From Methylobacterium terrae (GTDB taxonomy: Bacteria; Pseudomonadota; Alphaproteobacteria; Rhizobiales; Beijerinckiaceae): 64,000 nt of DNA. This document shows positions 16,346 through 26,300 of the stretch, piece after piece. The position numbers were made by a program, and so were the translations under genes. Position 1 is the stretch's first letter. The number at the start of each line of letters is the position of its first letter. The stretch lies in contig NZ_CP029553.1 in the NCBI RefSeq assembly GCF_003173755.1, positions 3,620,001-3,684,000 on the forward strand, written 5' to 3'. The notes under the pieces are model-generated. The model was not told the origin of the DNA. It worked only from the letters and a program-made list of their open reading frames with translations, and made no database searches.

Positions 16346-17128
16346 ATGCTCGCCCCCTCGCCCACTCGTCCCGAGGCCGTCGCGGTCCGCGGCCTGCACA
16401 AGCATTTCGGCCCGCTCGAGGTGCTGCGCGGCGTCTCGCTCTCGGCGCGCGAGGGCGAGGTGGTGGCGATCCTCGGCTCCTCCGGCTCCGGGAAGTCGAC
16501 GCTGCTGCGCTGCATCAACCTCCTGGAGGTGCCGGAGGCCGGCGAGGTCGTGGTCGGCGACGAGGCGGTGGCCTGGCGCGCCCGACGCGGCGGCCGGGTG
16601 CCGGCGGACCGCGCCCAGGTCGACCGCATCCGCGCCCGGGTCGGCATGGTGTTCCAGAGCTTCAACCTCTGGTCCCACCGCACGGTGCTGGAGAACGTGA
16701 TCGAGGCGCCAGTCCATGTGCTCGGCCGCAAGCGGGCCGAGTGCGTCGCCGAGGCCGAGGGGCTGCTCGCCAAGGTCGGCATCGCCGACAAGCGCGACCA
16801 CTACCCGGCCCATCTCTCCGGCGGCCAGCAGCAGCGCGCCGCCATCGCCCGGGCGCTCGCGATGCACCCGCGGGTGCTGCTCTTCGACGAGCCGACCTCC
16901 GCCCTCGACCCCGAGCGCGTCGCCGAGGTCCTCAGGGTGATGCGGGCGCTCGCCGAGGAGGGCCGCACCATGCTGGTCGTCACCCACGAGATGGCGTTCG
17001 CCCGCGACGTCGCCCACCGGGTGGTCTTCCTGCACGAGGGCCGGATCCTGGAGGACGGGCCGTCCGAGCAGGTTTTTTCCGCGCCGCGCTCGGAGCGGTT
17101 CCGGCAATTCCTGGCGCGGGGGGAGTGA
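16346..17128 (+). CDS. Polar amino acid ABC transporter ATP-binding protein
   Basis: The 260-residue ATPase powers the importer encoded upstream. It has Walker A GSSGSGKST at about 43-51, the Q loop GMVFQSFNLWSH, the signature LSGGQQQRAAIARA and Walker B VLLFDEPTSALD, followed by the switch histidine in VVTHEM. The ATG at 16346 is preferred over a TTG nine bases earlier. It closes the four-gene operon. Confidence 0.93.
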   Translation: MLAPSPTRPEAVAVRGLHKHFGPLEVLRGVSLSAREGEVVAILGSSGSGKSTLLRCINLLEVPEAGEVVVGDEAVAWRARRGGRVPADRAQVDRIRARVGMVFQSFNLWSHRTVLENVIEAPVHVLGRKRAECVAEAEGLLAKVGIADKRDHYPAHLSGGQQQRAAIARALAMHPRVLLFDEPTSALDPERVAEVLRVMRALAEEGRTMLVVTHEMAFARDVAHRVVFLHEGRILEDGPSEQVFSAPRSERFRQFLARGE

Positions 17129-17235
17129 GGGTGGCTCGGCTCAGAGCGCGCGCTTCGTGAGCCAGAGGGCCCAGCCGGCGAGGATCAGTGCGCCGACGGG
17201 AACCCCGAGCAGCGCGAGCAGGGGCAGGTCGCTCG

Positions 17236-17508
17236 TTACTGGAGGTTCCGGAGCATGCGTCTGGCAGTCCAATGCAGGAACCCGCTGGTGAAGAAGCAAA
17301 CGACCGAGATCACCAGCGAGGCACCCGAGGCGTTGATCTGGAAGCGCATGATTCCCTTCGCTAATCCGGGATCGACGTCGTGGATGGTGCCGCCCGCGGC
17401 GATCGAGGGGGCAAGGCGGCCGACCGCGAATGTGGCGATGCCGTTGACGTCGGTCGCCGTCGGCTTGGCCTGCTCGGTGGAGATCAGTTTCTCGCGATCC
17501 TGATCCAC
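17236..17508 (-). CDS. Small membrane protein, unidentified
   Basis: The 90-residue product has a polar N-terminal half and one likely membrane helix (ASLVISVVCFFTSGFLHWTA at about 63-82), ending RRMLRNLQ. The GTG at 17508 has a good ribosome binding site (GGAGG) eight bases upstream, which favours a real gene. I do not recognise the family. A second open stretch just downstream (17141-17235, same strand, different frame) encodes another helix (LLALLGVPVGALILAGWALW) but has no clear start, so the pair might be one gene broken by a frameshift. Confidence 0.5.
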   Translation of the reverse strand: MDQDREKLISTEQAKPTATDVNGIATFAVGRLAPSIAAGGTIHDVDPGLAKGIMRFQINASGASLVISVVCFFTSGFLHWTARRMLRNLQ

Positions 17509-17685
17509 TGCACGGTCCTCCCCGCGGGCATCGTCGTCCGATCGACCGGCGTTCCAACGCTGCGTCGGATTTTACCGATGTGCCGCAAACGTCGAGGAAA
17601 AGCGCTCGATGCGATGGACGGTCATCCTGCGCGGATGCCCGTCCGGATGTGTGCGGTCAGGGCATTTGTCGCGAGATGGTGCCTC

Positions 17686-18195
17686 TCACCCCCGCGTCAT
17701 CACCACGTCGAGCTGCGGTTTCTGGTTGATGGTCTGGAACACCACGCAGTAGCGCTCGGTGAGCTTGAGCAACTGGTCCAGCTTCTCCTGCGGCGCATCC
17801 GAATCGACCTCGAAGCTCATCCGGATCGCCCGGAAGCCGACCGGCGCGCCCTTGTCGACGCCGAGCGTGCCGCGGAAATCGAGGTCGCCCTCGGCCTTGA
17901 CCAGCCCCTTGCGCAGCGGGATCTCGAGGGCGGTCGCCACGGCCTTCAGGGTCACGCCCGCGCAGGCGACCAGGGCCTCGAGCAGCATGTCGCCGGAGCA
18001 GAGTTCGGCACCCGAGCCGCCGCTCGCCGGGTGCAGGCCGGCCACCGCCAGCGCCCGGCCGGTCTCGACCTTGCAGGCGATGCCGCCGTCGTCGAGGGAG
18101 CCTTGCGCCTTCAGGGTGATGACCGCCGCGTCCGGATCGGTGCGGTAGCGGTCCTTGATCGGGGCCTGGAGCGAGCGCAGTTCGGTGGCGTCCAT
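17686..18195 (-). CDS. OsmC family protein
   Basis: The 169-residue product belongs to the OsmC/Ohr family of thiol-dependent hydroperoxide reductases or related proteins. It has the motif GSGAELCSGDMLLEALVACA with the first conserved Cys at about 77 and the second in ACAGVTLKAVATALEIPL, and the C-terminal Cys-containing TERYCVVFQTI. The ATG at 18195 follows a GGGAGGA site by five bases; an in-frame ATG 36 bases earlier lacks one. It stands alone between two minus-strand units. Confidence 0.87.
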   Translation of the reverse strand: MDATELRSLQAPIKDRYRTDPDAAVITLKAQGSLDDGGIACKVETGRALAVAGLHPASGGSGAELCSGDMLLEALVACAGVTLKAVATALEIPLRKGLVKAEGDLDFRGTLGVDKGAPVGFRAIRMSFEVDSDAPQEKLDQLLKLTERYCVVFQTINQKPQLDVVMTRG

Positions 18196-18284
18196 CGTGT
18201 CCTCCCTGTTTATGGGCGAACGGCTTAGCATCCCGCGCCGTCGCCTCGCCAGGGCTCACCTGGAAGGACTCACGGCGAAGGGCG

Positions 18285-19067
18285 TCACCACCACAGGGCG
18301 GAGGCGTCGGGCTTTGCCCGGTCGGCCGGCTCCTCCGGGCGGAGCGAACGGTCGAGGCTCGCCATGATGGTGCGGGCGGCCGCCTCGCTGCCCGGCGCCG
18401 AGGGCTGGCGCGGGCGGCTCAAGGAGAGCGAGATCGTGTCGTCGATCCGGCCGGGCTTCGGGCGCAGGACCACGGCCCGGTCGGCGAGCGCCACCGCCTC
18501 GGCGACGTCGTGGGTGACGAGGAGCACGGTCGGCCGGCTCTCCTCCCACAAGGAGAGCAGGTGGCGGTGCAGCCCGGCCCGGGTCAGGGCGTCGAGGGCC
18601 GAGAACGGCTCGTCGAGGAGCAGCACCTTCGGGGCGGCCACGAAGGCGCGGGCGATCGCCACCCGCTGCTGCTGGCCGCCGGAGAGGTCGCGCGGCCAGC
18701 GCCCGGCATGCTCGGACAGGCCGACGCGGTCGAGCGCGTGGGCGGCCCTTTCCCGGCGCTCGGTCTTCGGCAGGTCGGCGAGGCCGAACGCCACGTTGTC
18801 GGCGACGCTGAGCCAGGGCAGCAGCCGCGGCTCCTGGAACACGATGCCGACCCCGGGATGCGGCGCCGCGATCCCCTCGCCGTCGAGGCTGATGCGGCCG
18901 GCGCTCGCCCGGTCGAGCCCGGCGATCAGGCGCAGCAGGGTGGTCTTGCCGCAGCCCGAGCCGCCGATCAGCGCCACGATCTCGCCGGCCCGGACCTCGA
19001 GGGAGAGGTCGGCGAGCGCTCGCGTGCCGTCGGCGTAGGTCTTCGACAGCCGGTCGAGGATCAGCAT
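18285..19067 (-). CDS. ssuB: Sulfonate/nitrate-type ABC transporter ATP-binding protein
   Basis: The 260-residue ATPase has Walker A GGSGCGKTT at about 35-43, Q loop FQEPRLLPW, signature LSGGQQQRVAIARA, and Walker B VLLLDEPFSALD. The EPRLLPW motif is typical of SsuB/TauB/NrtD ATPases. It is the last gene of a three-gene importer with the permease and binding protein genes upstream. The substrate, aliphatic sulfonate, is inferred from the binding protein. Confidence 0.88.
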   Translation of the reverse strand: MLILDRLSKTYADGTRALADLSLEVRAGEIVALIGGSGCGKTTLLRLIAGLDRASAGRISLDGEGIAAPHPGVGIVFQEPRLLPWLSVADNVAFGLADLPKTERRERAAHALDRVGLSEHAGRWPRDLSGGQQQRVAIARAFVAAPKVLLLDEPFSALDALTRAGLHRHLLSLWEESRPTVLLVTHDVAEAVALADRAVVLRPKPGRIDDTISLSLSRPRQPSAPGSEAAARTIMASLDRSLRPEEPADRAKPDASALWW

Positions 19068-19097
19068 CGCGGGTTCACCATGTCGGGATCGCGCATC

Positions 19098-19931
19098 TCA
19101 GAGGGAATCCCGCGCCGTGTCCTGCCAGCGGGCGAGCGGCTGGGTCAGCCCGACGAGCACCGCGTCGCAGAGCTTGCCGAGGGCGGCGAAGGCCAGGATC
19201 GCCGCGACGATCTGGTCGGGCTTGCCGAGCTGCTGGCCGTCGAGGAGGAGGTAGCCGAGGCCCTCCGAGGCGCCAAGGAGCTCCGCCGCCGCCACGAACA
19301 TGAAACCGAGCCCGAGGCCCGTGCGCAGGGCCACGAGCGTCGCGGGCAGGACCGCCGGCAGCAGGATGCGCCGGGCGAGCGCCAACCGCGAGAGCCGGAA
19401 GACGCGCCCGACCTCGACGAGCTTGCGGTCGACCCCCGCGATGGCGCCCGCCACCCCGAGATAGACCGGGAAGAACACGCCGACCGCGATCAGCGTGATC
19501 TTCGAGGCCTCGAAGATGCCGAACCACAGGATGAACAGCGGCACCCAGGCGATCGAGGGAATTGCCCGCAGGGCTTGCAGGCTCGGATCGAGCAGGCGCC
19601 GCACGGGCGGCAGGGTGCCGGTGAGCGCCCCGACCAGGATCCCGGCGAGCGCCCCGAACCCGAACCCGGCCGCGACCCGGGTCAGGCTGGCGAGCACGTG
19701 GGTCCAGAGCTCGCCGCTCGCGGCCAGCCCCCACAGGGTGGCCAGCACCCGGCTCGGCGGCGGCACCAGCCTCCCTTGAGCCAGGCCCGCCCGCACCGCG
19801 CCCTCCCAGGCGAGGGCGAGGGCGAGCGGCAGGATGAGCCCGGCGAGCGCCCGCCCGCCGGGCAGGCGCCGGGCCCGCCGCGGGACCTCCCCGACCGGCG
19901 CGGCCGCGAGGGTGAGCGGTCCGGCCTCCAT
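19098..19931 (-). CDS. ssuC: Sulfonate-type ABC transporter permease
   Basis: The 277-residue inner membrane protein has six likely helices. Family motifs seen are LQALRAIPSIAWVPLFILWF at about 146-165 and the coupling loop KLVEVGRVFRLSRLALARRI. It fits the SsuC/TauC/NrtB permeases. It lies four bases after the binding protein gene, indicating one transcript. Confidence 0.88.
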   Translation of the reverse strand: MEAGPLTLAAAPVGEVPRRARRLPGGRALAGLILPLALALAWEGAVRAGLAQGRLVPPPSRVLATLWGLAASGELWTHVLASLTRVAAGFGFGALAGILVGALTGTLPPVRRLLDPSLQALRAIPSIAWVPLFILWFGIFEASKITLIAVGVFFPVYLGVAGAIAGVDRKLVEVGRVFRLSRLALARRILLPAVLPATLVALRTGLGLGFMFVAAAELLGASEGLGYLLLDGQQLGKPDQIVAAILAFAALGKLCDAVLVGLTQPLARWQDTARDSL

Positions 19932-19935
19932 GCCC

Positions 19936-20934
19936 CTACCGCGCCGCCGGCCCGAAGCGCGGATCGATCAGTGCCTGGACCGCGGCGCCGACATCGGTGC
20001 CGGCCGGGATCACCCCGGCATCGAGGAGCGCGGTGCCGGCATCCAGGATCGTCTCGGCCTGGAGCTTGCCGATCGCCGGCTGCGACAGGTCGGTGCGCTC
20101 GAGCTGGCGCGCCACCACCGGCTCGGGGAGCTTCGTCGCCGCGACGAGGATGCGCCTCAGCTCCTGCGGGTCGGCGAGCGCGATGTTCCGCGCCTCCTCG
20201 TAGGCCGCCAGCACCTTGCGCGTCAGCTCGGGGTTCTGCGTGGCGAAGTCCTCGCGGACGTTGAGCACGCCCCAGGTGTTGGCGGCGGGGTCGCGGTGGA
20301 ACAGCACGTCGCCGTTCTCGATCTCGGCCGCCGCCATGATCGGGTCGAGGCCCGCCCAGGCATCGACGTCGCCGCGGTCGAGCGCCGTGCGCCCGTCGGG
20401 GTGCTGGAGCAGGACGAGCTTCACGTCGCGCTCGGTCAGGCCGGCGCCGCGCAGCGCCCGGATCAGGAAGATGTGCGGGTCGGTGCCGCGGGTGACGGCG
20501 ACGCGGCGGCCCTTCAGGTCCCCCACGGCCGCGATGCCGGTATTCGGCCGGGTCACCAGCGCGGTCCATTCCGGCCGCGAGAAGGCGTAGACCGCCTTGA
20601 TCGGGTTGCCGTTGATGCGCGCGAGCAGGGCCGCGGCGCCGGCGGTCGAGCCGATGTCGATCGAGCCGGCGTTGAGGAACTCGAGCGCCTTGTTGGAGCC
20701 GAGCGACTGCACCCAGCGCACCGTCACGCCGTCCCCGGCGAGCGCCTTCTCGAGCAGGCCCTTCTCCTTGAGGACGAGGCTGACCGGGTTGTAGGTCGCC
20801 CAGTCGAGGCGAACCTCCCTGGCCGGTTCCTTCCTTGCCGGCTCCTTGACTTGCGCGAGGGCCGGCGTGCCGGCGGCGGCGAGGCCGACGGCCCCGAGGG
20901 CGGCGCCGATCAGCGCGCGGCGGTGGATGCGCAT
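19936..20934 (-). CDS. ssuA: Aliphatic sulfonate ABC transporter substrate-binding protein
   Basis: The 332-residue product has a signal peptide (MRIHRRALIGAALGAVGLAA, cleaved near ALAQ); the RR may make it a Tat substrate. The mature part carries VRLDWATYNPVSLVLKEKGL, ALEFLNAGSIDIGSTAGAAA and TRGTDPHIFLIRALRGAGLT, which fit SsuA-type binding proteins. Just after the signal it has a short repeat, KEPARKEPAREVR. It is the first gene of the importer operon. Taurine or another sulfur or nitrogen compound remains possible as the substrate. Confidence 0.85.
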   Translation of the reverse strand: MRIHRRALIGAALGAVGLAAAGTPALAQVKEPARKEPAREVRLDWATYNPVSLVLKEKGLLEKALAGDGVTVRWVQSLGSNKALEFLNAGSIDIGSTAGAAALLARINGNPIKAVYAFSRPEWTALVTRPNTGIAAVGDLKGRRVAVTRGTDPHIFLIRALRGAGLTERDVKLVLLQHPDGRTALDRGDVDAWAGLDPIMAAAEIENGDVLFHRDPAANTWGVLNVREDFATQNPELTRKVLAAYEEARNIALADPQELRRILVAATKLPEPVVARQLERTDLSQPAIGKLQAETILDAGTALLDAGVIPAGTDVGAAVQALIDPRFGPAAR

Positions 20935-21163
20935 CGTCTCTCCCTGGCTGGCCGGCGCCGCGAACGCGGGCGGCCGAACGGGAAGCTAGGGCGCACCGTT
21001 CGGAGTGTCAAACGATCCGGCCGGTGAAGCGGATTAGCCTTTCGCAGCGAACGGACGCGGCGGGCCGCGCGGAAGCGTTGGCTTTCGGCGGGCCGGGATG
21101 CGAAACAGGGGCGACGCGACGGGACCCGGCCGCGCTCCCCTCAACGCCCCGACCCCGGCTGCC

Positions 21164-23989
21164 ATGCCCGACACCACCGCCATCGACCCGTCCGACACCG
21201 ACGCCGCCCTGCGCGCGCTCCTCGCCGGCATCGACCAGTCGCTCAGCGAGCCGACGCGCCTGCGCGAGCGCCTGGTGCCGGAATTGCGCCGCATCATCGA
21301 GGCGGGCCGCGCCGAGGCGGAGCGGCGTCTGCTCACCGATCGCGACGGCCATGCCTGCGCCGGGCTGATCTGCGCCCAGATGGATGCGGTGATCCGGGCG
21401 ATCTACGACGCGGTGGTCAAGCGGCTCTACCGGGCCGACAACCCGACGGCGGCCGAGCAGATCGCCGTGGTGGCGACCGGCGGCTACGGCCGCGGCCTGC
21501 TGGCGCCTGGCTCGGACATCGATCTCCTGTTCCTCCTGCCCTACAAGCAGACCGCCTGGAGCGAGAGCGTCGTCGAGGCGATGCTCTACGTGCTGTGGGA
21601 CCTCAAGCTGAAGGTCGGCCACGCCACCCGCTCGGTCGCCGACTGCCTGCGCGAGGGCCGGGGCGACATGACGATCCGCACGGCCCTCCTCGAATCGCGC
21701 TTCCTGTTCGGCGACCGCGCCCTGTTCGAGGAGCTCGAGACCCGTTTCGACCGCGAGGTGGTGCAGGGCACGGCGGCCGAGTTCGTCGAGGCGAAGCTCA
21801 AGGAGCGCGACGCCCGGGTCCAGAAGAGCGGCGCCTCGCGCTACCTCGTCGAGCCCAACGTCAAGGACGGCAAGGGGGGGCTTCGCGACCTCAACACCCT
21901 GTTCTGGATCGCCAAGTACACCTTCCGGGTGAAGCGGGCCGAGGACCTCGTCGAGGCCGGGCTGTTCACCCCCGACGAGTTGCGGCTGTTCGAGCGCTGC
22001 GACGAGTTCCTGTGGCGGGTGCGCTGCCACATGCACTTCGTCACCGGGCGCTCGGAGGAGCGGCTGTCCTTCGGGCTGCAGCCGCGCATCGCCGAGCGCC
22101 TGGATTACGGCGCCCGCGGCGGCCTCGCGGCGGTCGAGCGGTTCATGAAGTCGTACTTCCTGATCGCCAAGGACGTCGGCGACCTCACCGCCATCGTCTG
22201 CGCCGAGATGGAGGCGCGCCATGCCAAGCGCCCGCCGGTGCTCGACCGCTGGCTGCGCCGCTTCAAGCAGCACTTCCGCGCCCCCGACCTCGAGGCGGAC
22301 GATTTCCGCATCCATACCGGCCGGCTCGACGTTCGCGACGACGCCGCCTTCGAGCGCGATCCCGTCAACCTGATCCGGCTGTTCTGGCTCTCCGACCGGC
22401 ACGACCTCGCGATCCACCCCGATGCGAGCCGGCTCGCGACGCGCTCTCTCGCCCTGATCGGCCCGATGGTGCGGGTCGACCCGGAGGCCAACCGCCTGTT
22501 CCTGGAACTGCTGACCTCCCAGAACGCCCCCGAGACGGTGCTGCGGCACATGAACGAGACCGGGGTGCTCGGGCGCTTCGTGCCGGATTTCGGCCGCATC
22601 GTCGCGATGATGCAGTTCAACATGTACCACCACTTCACGGTGGACGAGCACCTGATCCGCTCGCTCGGGGTGCTGGGCAAGATCGAGGCCGGGGAGCTCG
22701 AGGACGAGCATCCGCTCGCCCACCGCATCGTCGGCACGATCCAGAACCGCCGCGCCCTCTACGTGGCGATGTTCCTGCACGACATCGCCAAGGGCCGGAA
22801 GGACGACCACTCGATCGCCGGGGCCGCCGTCGCCCGCAAGCTCGGCCCGCGCTTCGGGCTCGACGCCGCCGAGACGAATACCGTCGCCTGGCTCATCGAG
22901 CACCACCTCCTGATGTCGATGACGGCCCAGAGCCGCGACCTCTCGGATCCGAAGACCATCGAGACCTTCGCGGGCGTGGTGCAGAGCCTGGAGCGGCTGA
23001 AGCTGCTCCTGATCCTCACCATCGCCGACATCAAGGCGGTGGGGCCCGGGACCTGGACCGCCTGGAAGGCGACGCTCCTGCGCACCCTCTACTACGAGAC
23101 CGAGATGGTGCTCTCGGGCGGGCGCTCGGAGGTCCCGCGCACCGATCGCGTCCGGCTGATCCAGATGCGCCTGCGCGAGCAGCTCGCCGACTGGGCGGCG
23201 GAGGAGTTCGACGCCTACGCGGCCCGGCACTACCCGCATTACTGGCTCAAGGTCGATGCCGGGCGCCAGCTCAAGAACGCCCGCTTCATCCGCGCGGCGG
23301 CGGAGGCCGGCCACACCGTCGCCACCACCTTCGAGACCGACCTCTCGCGCGGGGTCACCGAGCTCTGCGTCTACTCGCCCGACCACCCGCGGCTGCTCGC
23401 GATCCTCACCGGCGCCTGCGCGGCCTCGGGCGGCAACATCGTCGACGCGCAGATCTTCACCACCGCCGACGGCTTCGTCCTCGACACCATCACCCTGTCG
23501 CGGGCCTTCGAGCGCGACGAGGACGAATTGCGCCGGGCCGGCCGCATCGCCACGGCGATCGAGCGGGCGCTCAAGGGCGAGATCCGCATCGCCGACCTCG
23601 TGGCCGACAAGCATCCGGCGAAGGACCGGCCGCGCACCTTCCAGGTCGCGCCGGACCTGTCGATCGACAACGCGCTGTCGGCCCGCGAGACGGTGCTGGA
23701 GATCTCCGGCCTCGACCGGCCGGGCCTCTTGTTCGACCTGACCTCCGCGCTCGGCCGGCTCAACCTCAACATCACCTCGGCCCACGTCGCGACCTTCGGC
23801 GAGCGGGCGGTCGACGTGTTCTACGTCACCGACCTCACCGGCACCAAGGTGACCCAGCCCGACCGGCAGGCGACGATCCGCCGGGCCGTGATGGCGGTGT
23901 TCGAGGCCGACCTGCCCCGCGGCGGCCCGGGCCGGCGCGGGCAGAAGGACGCCCGGCCGGAGGCCGCGCCGGCCGCCGGCGAAGCTTGA
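21164..23989 (+). CDS. glnD: Bifunctional uridylyltransferase/uridylyl-removing enzyme GlnD
   Basis: GlnD adds or removes UMP on PII proteins in response to glutamine and so sets nitrogen assimilation. The 941-residue product has the nucleotidyltransferase motif [20 protein letters not shown] at about 107-126. The HD phosphohydrolase domain has [14 protein letters not shown] and [12 protein letters not shown], and two C-terminal ACT domains begin near [20 protein letters not shown] and [21 protein letters not shown] chose the ATG at 21164; a longer in-frame start at 21098 adds 22 poorly conserved residues. grpE follows after 52 bases. Confidence 0.95.
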   Translation: MPDTTAIDPSDTDAALRALLAGIDQSLSEPTRLRERLVPELRRIIEAGRAEAERRLLTDRDGHACAGLICAQMDAVIRAIYDAVVKRLYRADNPTAAEQIAVVATGGYGRGLLAPGSDIDLLFLLPYKQTAWSESVVEAMLYVLWDLKLKVGHATRSVADCLREGRGDMTIRTALLESRFLFGDRALFEELETRFDREVVQGTAAEFVEAKLKERDARVQKSGASRYLVEPNVKDGKGGLRDLNTLFWIAKYTFRVKRAEDLVEAGLFTPDELRLFERCDEFLWRVRCHMHFVTGRSEERLSFGLQPRIAERLDYGARGGLAAVERFMKSYFLIAKDVGDLTAIVCAEMEARHAKRPPVLDRWLRRFKQHFRAPDLEADDFRIHTGRLDVRDDAAFERDPVNLIRLFWLSDRHDLAIHPDASRLATRSLALIGPMVRVDPEANRLFLELLTSQNAPETVLRHMNETGVLGRFVPDFGRIVAMMQFNMYHHFTVDEHLIRSLGVLGKIEAGELEDEHPLAHRIVGTIQNRRALYVAMFLHDIAKGRKDDHSIAGAAVARKLGPRFGLDAAETNTVAWLIEHHLLMSMTAQSRDLSDPKTIETFAGVVQSLERLKLLLILTIADIKAVGPGTWTAWKATLLRTLYYETEMVLSGGRSEVPRTDRVRLIQMRLREQLADWAAEEFDAYAARHYPHYWLKVDAGRQLKNARFIRAAAEAGHTVATTFETDLSRGVTELCVYSPDHPRLLAILTGACAASGGNIVDAQIFTTADGFVLDTITLSRAFERDEDELRRAGRIATAIERALKGEIRIADLVADKHPAKDRPRTFQVAPDLSIDNALSARETVLEISGLDRPGLLFDLTSALGRLNLNITSAHVATFGERAVDVFYVTDLTGTKVTQPDRQATIRRAVMAVFEADLPRGGPGRRGQKDARPEAAPAAGEA

Positions 23990-24041
23990 TTTCGCCGGCC
24001 GTCCACCTGATATCGGGGTCATTCCCAGACCCATTTCCGGA

Positions 24042-24644
24042 ATGACAATGACGCCGAACGACACGGAGAACGCCGCGCGGGCCTACGAGCCCGCGGCTGC
24101 CGAGGGCGCCCCCGCCTCCGCGCCGGAGGCCGCGCCGAACGGCGACGCGCTCGCCGCCCTCGAGGCCGAGAAGCTCGACCTCAAGGACAAGCTGCTGCGC
24201 ACGCTGGCCGACATGGAGAACCTGCGCCGGCGCACCGAGCGCGAGGTGGCCGACGCCCGCACCTACGCGGTGACGAACTTCGCCCGCGACATGCTCAACG
24301 CCGCCGACAACGTCCGCCGCGCGCTGGAGAGCGTGCCGGCCGACGCCCGGGCGAGCGCCGAGGGCCCGCTCAAGGCGCTGGTCGACGGGATCGAGCTGAC
24401 CGAGCGCGACCTCATCAAGACCCTCGAGCGCCACGGCGTGAAGAAGGTGGAGCCCCAGGGCCAGCGCTTCGACCCCAACCTGCACCAGGCGATGTTCGAG
24501 GTGCCCAACCCCGACGTGACCTCCGGCACCGTGGTGCAGGTGGTCCAGACCGGCTACGTCATCGGCGACCGCGTCCTGCGCCCGGCCCTGGTCGGCGTGG
24601 CGAAGGGCGGTCCCAAGGCCGAGGCGAAGCCCGCGGAGGCGTAG
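24042..24644 (+). CDS. grpE: Nucleotide exchange factor GrpE
   Basis: GrpE releases ADP from the chaperone DnaK. The 200-residue product has an acidic, disordered N-terminus, the long coiled coil [20 protein letters not shown] at about 41-60 with [14 protein letters not shown], and the C-terminal beta domain with [17 protein letters not shown] and [20 protein letters not shown], which matches the GrpE signature. The gene starts MTMTPNDTE; the second ATG two codons later is possible. A strong hairpin follows 47 bases after the stop. Confidence 0.95.
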   Translation: MTMTPNDTENAARAYEPAAAEGAPASAPEAAPNGDALAALEAEKLDLKDKLLRTLADMENLRRRTEREVADARTYAVTNFARDMLNAADNVRRALESVPADARASAEGPLKALVDGIELTERDLIKTLERHGVKKVEPQGQRFDPNLHQAMFEVPNPDVTSGTVVQVVQTGYVIGDRVLRPALVGVAKGGPKAEAKPAEA

Positions 24645-24691
24645 GGCGCCGGCGCGCCGGCCCCCCCAGAATCATGCCGTGACATGAAACG

Positions 24692-24737
24692 GCGCGGGTC
24701 CCCCCCTCTCCCACACGGGAGAGGGGGGGACCCGCGC
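24692..24737. terminator. Perfect 21-bp hairpin between convergent grpE and glcF
   Basis: The arms at 24692-24712 and 24717-24737 are perfectly complementary over 21 bases and close a four-base loop ACAC. They include runs of seven C and seven G. It sits between the ends of two convergent genes, so a two-way transcription barrier is the likely role. There is no T run. Confidence 0.65.
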
Positions 24738-24797
24738 CTGATCTCTGACAGGTTTTCCCCCGGACTGCCCTGTCCCCCGCCCCGCGGCGAGCGGCCC

Positions 24798-26141
24798 CTA
24801 CTCCGCCGCCGCCAGCGCCGGCCGCCGGTCGGCCACTCCGTCGAGCGCCGCCGGACGCGGGCCGCCGGTGGCCCAGTCGAGCAGTTCCACCGTGTGGACG
24901 ATCGGGATCTCGGTGCCCTTCCCGATCTGGGTGGCGCAGCCGATATTGCCGGTGGCGATCACGTCGGGCCGCACGCGCTCGATGTTGGCGACCTTGCGGG
25001 CGCGCAGGTGCGCGGCGAGTTCCGGCTGCAGGATGTTGTAGGTGCCGGCCGAGCCGCAGCAGATGTGGCCCTCGGGCACGTCCTTCACGGTGAAGCCGGC
25101 GCGGGCGAGCAGCGCCTTCGGCTCGGTGCGCAATCCCTGCCCGTGCTGCATCGAGCAGGCGGAGTGGTAGGCGACGACGAGGTCGGTCTCGACCACCGGC
25201 TCGGACAGGCCGAGGCTCGTGACGTACTCCGTGACGTCGCGGGCGAGGCCCGCCACCCGGGCGGCCTTCGCCGCGTAGGCCGGGTCGTCGCGGAACATGA
25301 AGCCGTAATCCTTGATCGTGGTGCCGCAGCCCGAGGCCGTGACCACGATGGCGTCCAGCCCCTCGCCGTCCATCTCGGCAATCCAGGCGTCGATGGTGCG
25401 CCGGGCGAGCGCGTGCGACGAGTCCTCGTGGCCCATGTGATGGGTGAGCGCGCCGCAGCAGCCCTCGCCCCTGGCCTGCACCACCTCGACGCCGTGGCGG
25501 GTGAGCAGCCGGATCGCCGCCTCGTTGAAGTCCGGCCGCAGCACGCTCTGGGCGCAGCCGCGCAGGAGCGCCACCCGGCCCCGGCGCGGGCCGGCGGCCG
25601 GGAAGCGGCCGGGCCTGTCATGGGCCGAGCGGGTCGGGAGCGCGCCGGGCGCCAGGTCGAGCATCGCGGCGAGCCGGTTGCCGACCTTCGGCATCCTCGC
25701 GGCGATCCCCCGGAACGGCCGCCCGAGGGTGGCGCCGAGAAGCGCGAGCCGGAAGCGGTTCGGGTAGGGCAGCACCCGGGCGAGCACCGCCCGCAGGAGC
25801 CGGTCCTCCGCCGGGCGCGAATAGGTCTTCTCGATATGGGCGCGGGCGTGGTCGACGAGGTGCATGTAATGCACCCCCGACGGGCAGGTGGTCATGCAGG
25901 ACAGGCACGACAGGCAGCGGTCGACGTGCTTGACCACCTCGGGGCTCGCGGGCTTGCCCCCCTCCAGCATGTCCTTGATCAGGTAGATGCGCCCGCGCGG
26001 CGAATCGAGCTCGTCGCCGAGCAGCAGGTAGGTCGGGCAGGTGGCGGTGCAGAAGCCGCAATGCACGCAGGTGCGCAGGATCTTCTCCGAGGCCGCCATG
26101 GCCGGGTCGGCGAGCTGCGCGGGGGTGAAGCTGGTCTGCAC
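24798..26141 (-). CDS. glcF: Glycolate oxidase iron-sulfur subunit GlcF
   Basis: GlcF is the Fe-S subunit of the membrane glycolate oxidase GlcDEF, which oxidises glycolate to glyoxylate. The 447-residue product has two 4Fe-4S motifs, CVHCGFCTATCPTY at about 25-38 and CLSCLSCMTTCPSGVHYMHL at about 78-97. It also has two CCG domains with EGCCGALTHHMG and GHICCGSAGTYNILQPELA. Length is normal. The FAD subunits GlcD and GlcE are not next to it and must be elsewhere if the enzyme is complete. Confidence 0.93.
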   Translation of the reverse strand: MQTSFTPAQLADPAMAASEKILRTCVHCGFCTATCPTYLLLGDELDSPRGRIYLIKDMLEGGKPASPEVVKHVDRCLSCLSCMTTCPSGVHYMHLVDHARAHIEKTYSRPAEDRLLRAVLARVLPYPNRFRLALLGATLGRPFRGIAARMPKVGNRLAAMLDLAPGALPTRSAHDRPGRFPAAGPRRGRVALLRGCAQSVLRPDFNEAAIRLLTRHGVEVVQARGEGCCGALTHHMGHEDSSHALARRTIDAWIAEMDGEGLDAIVVTASGCGTTIKDYGFMFRDDPAYAAKAARVAGLARDVTEYVTSLGLSEPVVETDLVVAYHSACSMQHGQGLRTEPKALLARAGFTVKDVPEGHICCGSAGTYNILQPELAAHLRARKVANIERVRPDVIATGNIGCATQIGKGTEIPIVHTVELLDWATGGPRPAALDGVADRRPALAAAE

Positions 26142-26300
26142 GGCGGTTCCTCGGACGGTTCCTTGGGGGACGGTTCCCCGGGGGCGGTTCTTCAGCGCCT
26201 TCGCCCGCCGTTTCTAGACCATTTTCAAGGTAGCGGGAGCGGGTTTCGCGGCCGCCCCCCGCGCACGGTGCCGCATGGAGATCCCTCGATCGGGCCCGCC

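Noticed and set aside
21008..24064. Long antisense open frame opposite glnD
   Set aside because: High GC gives few stops in the mirror frame. The plus-strand glnD has all family motifs, while the antisense product is low-complexity and matches nothing.
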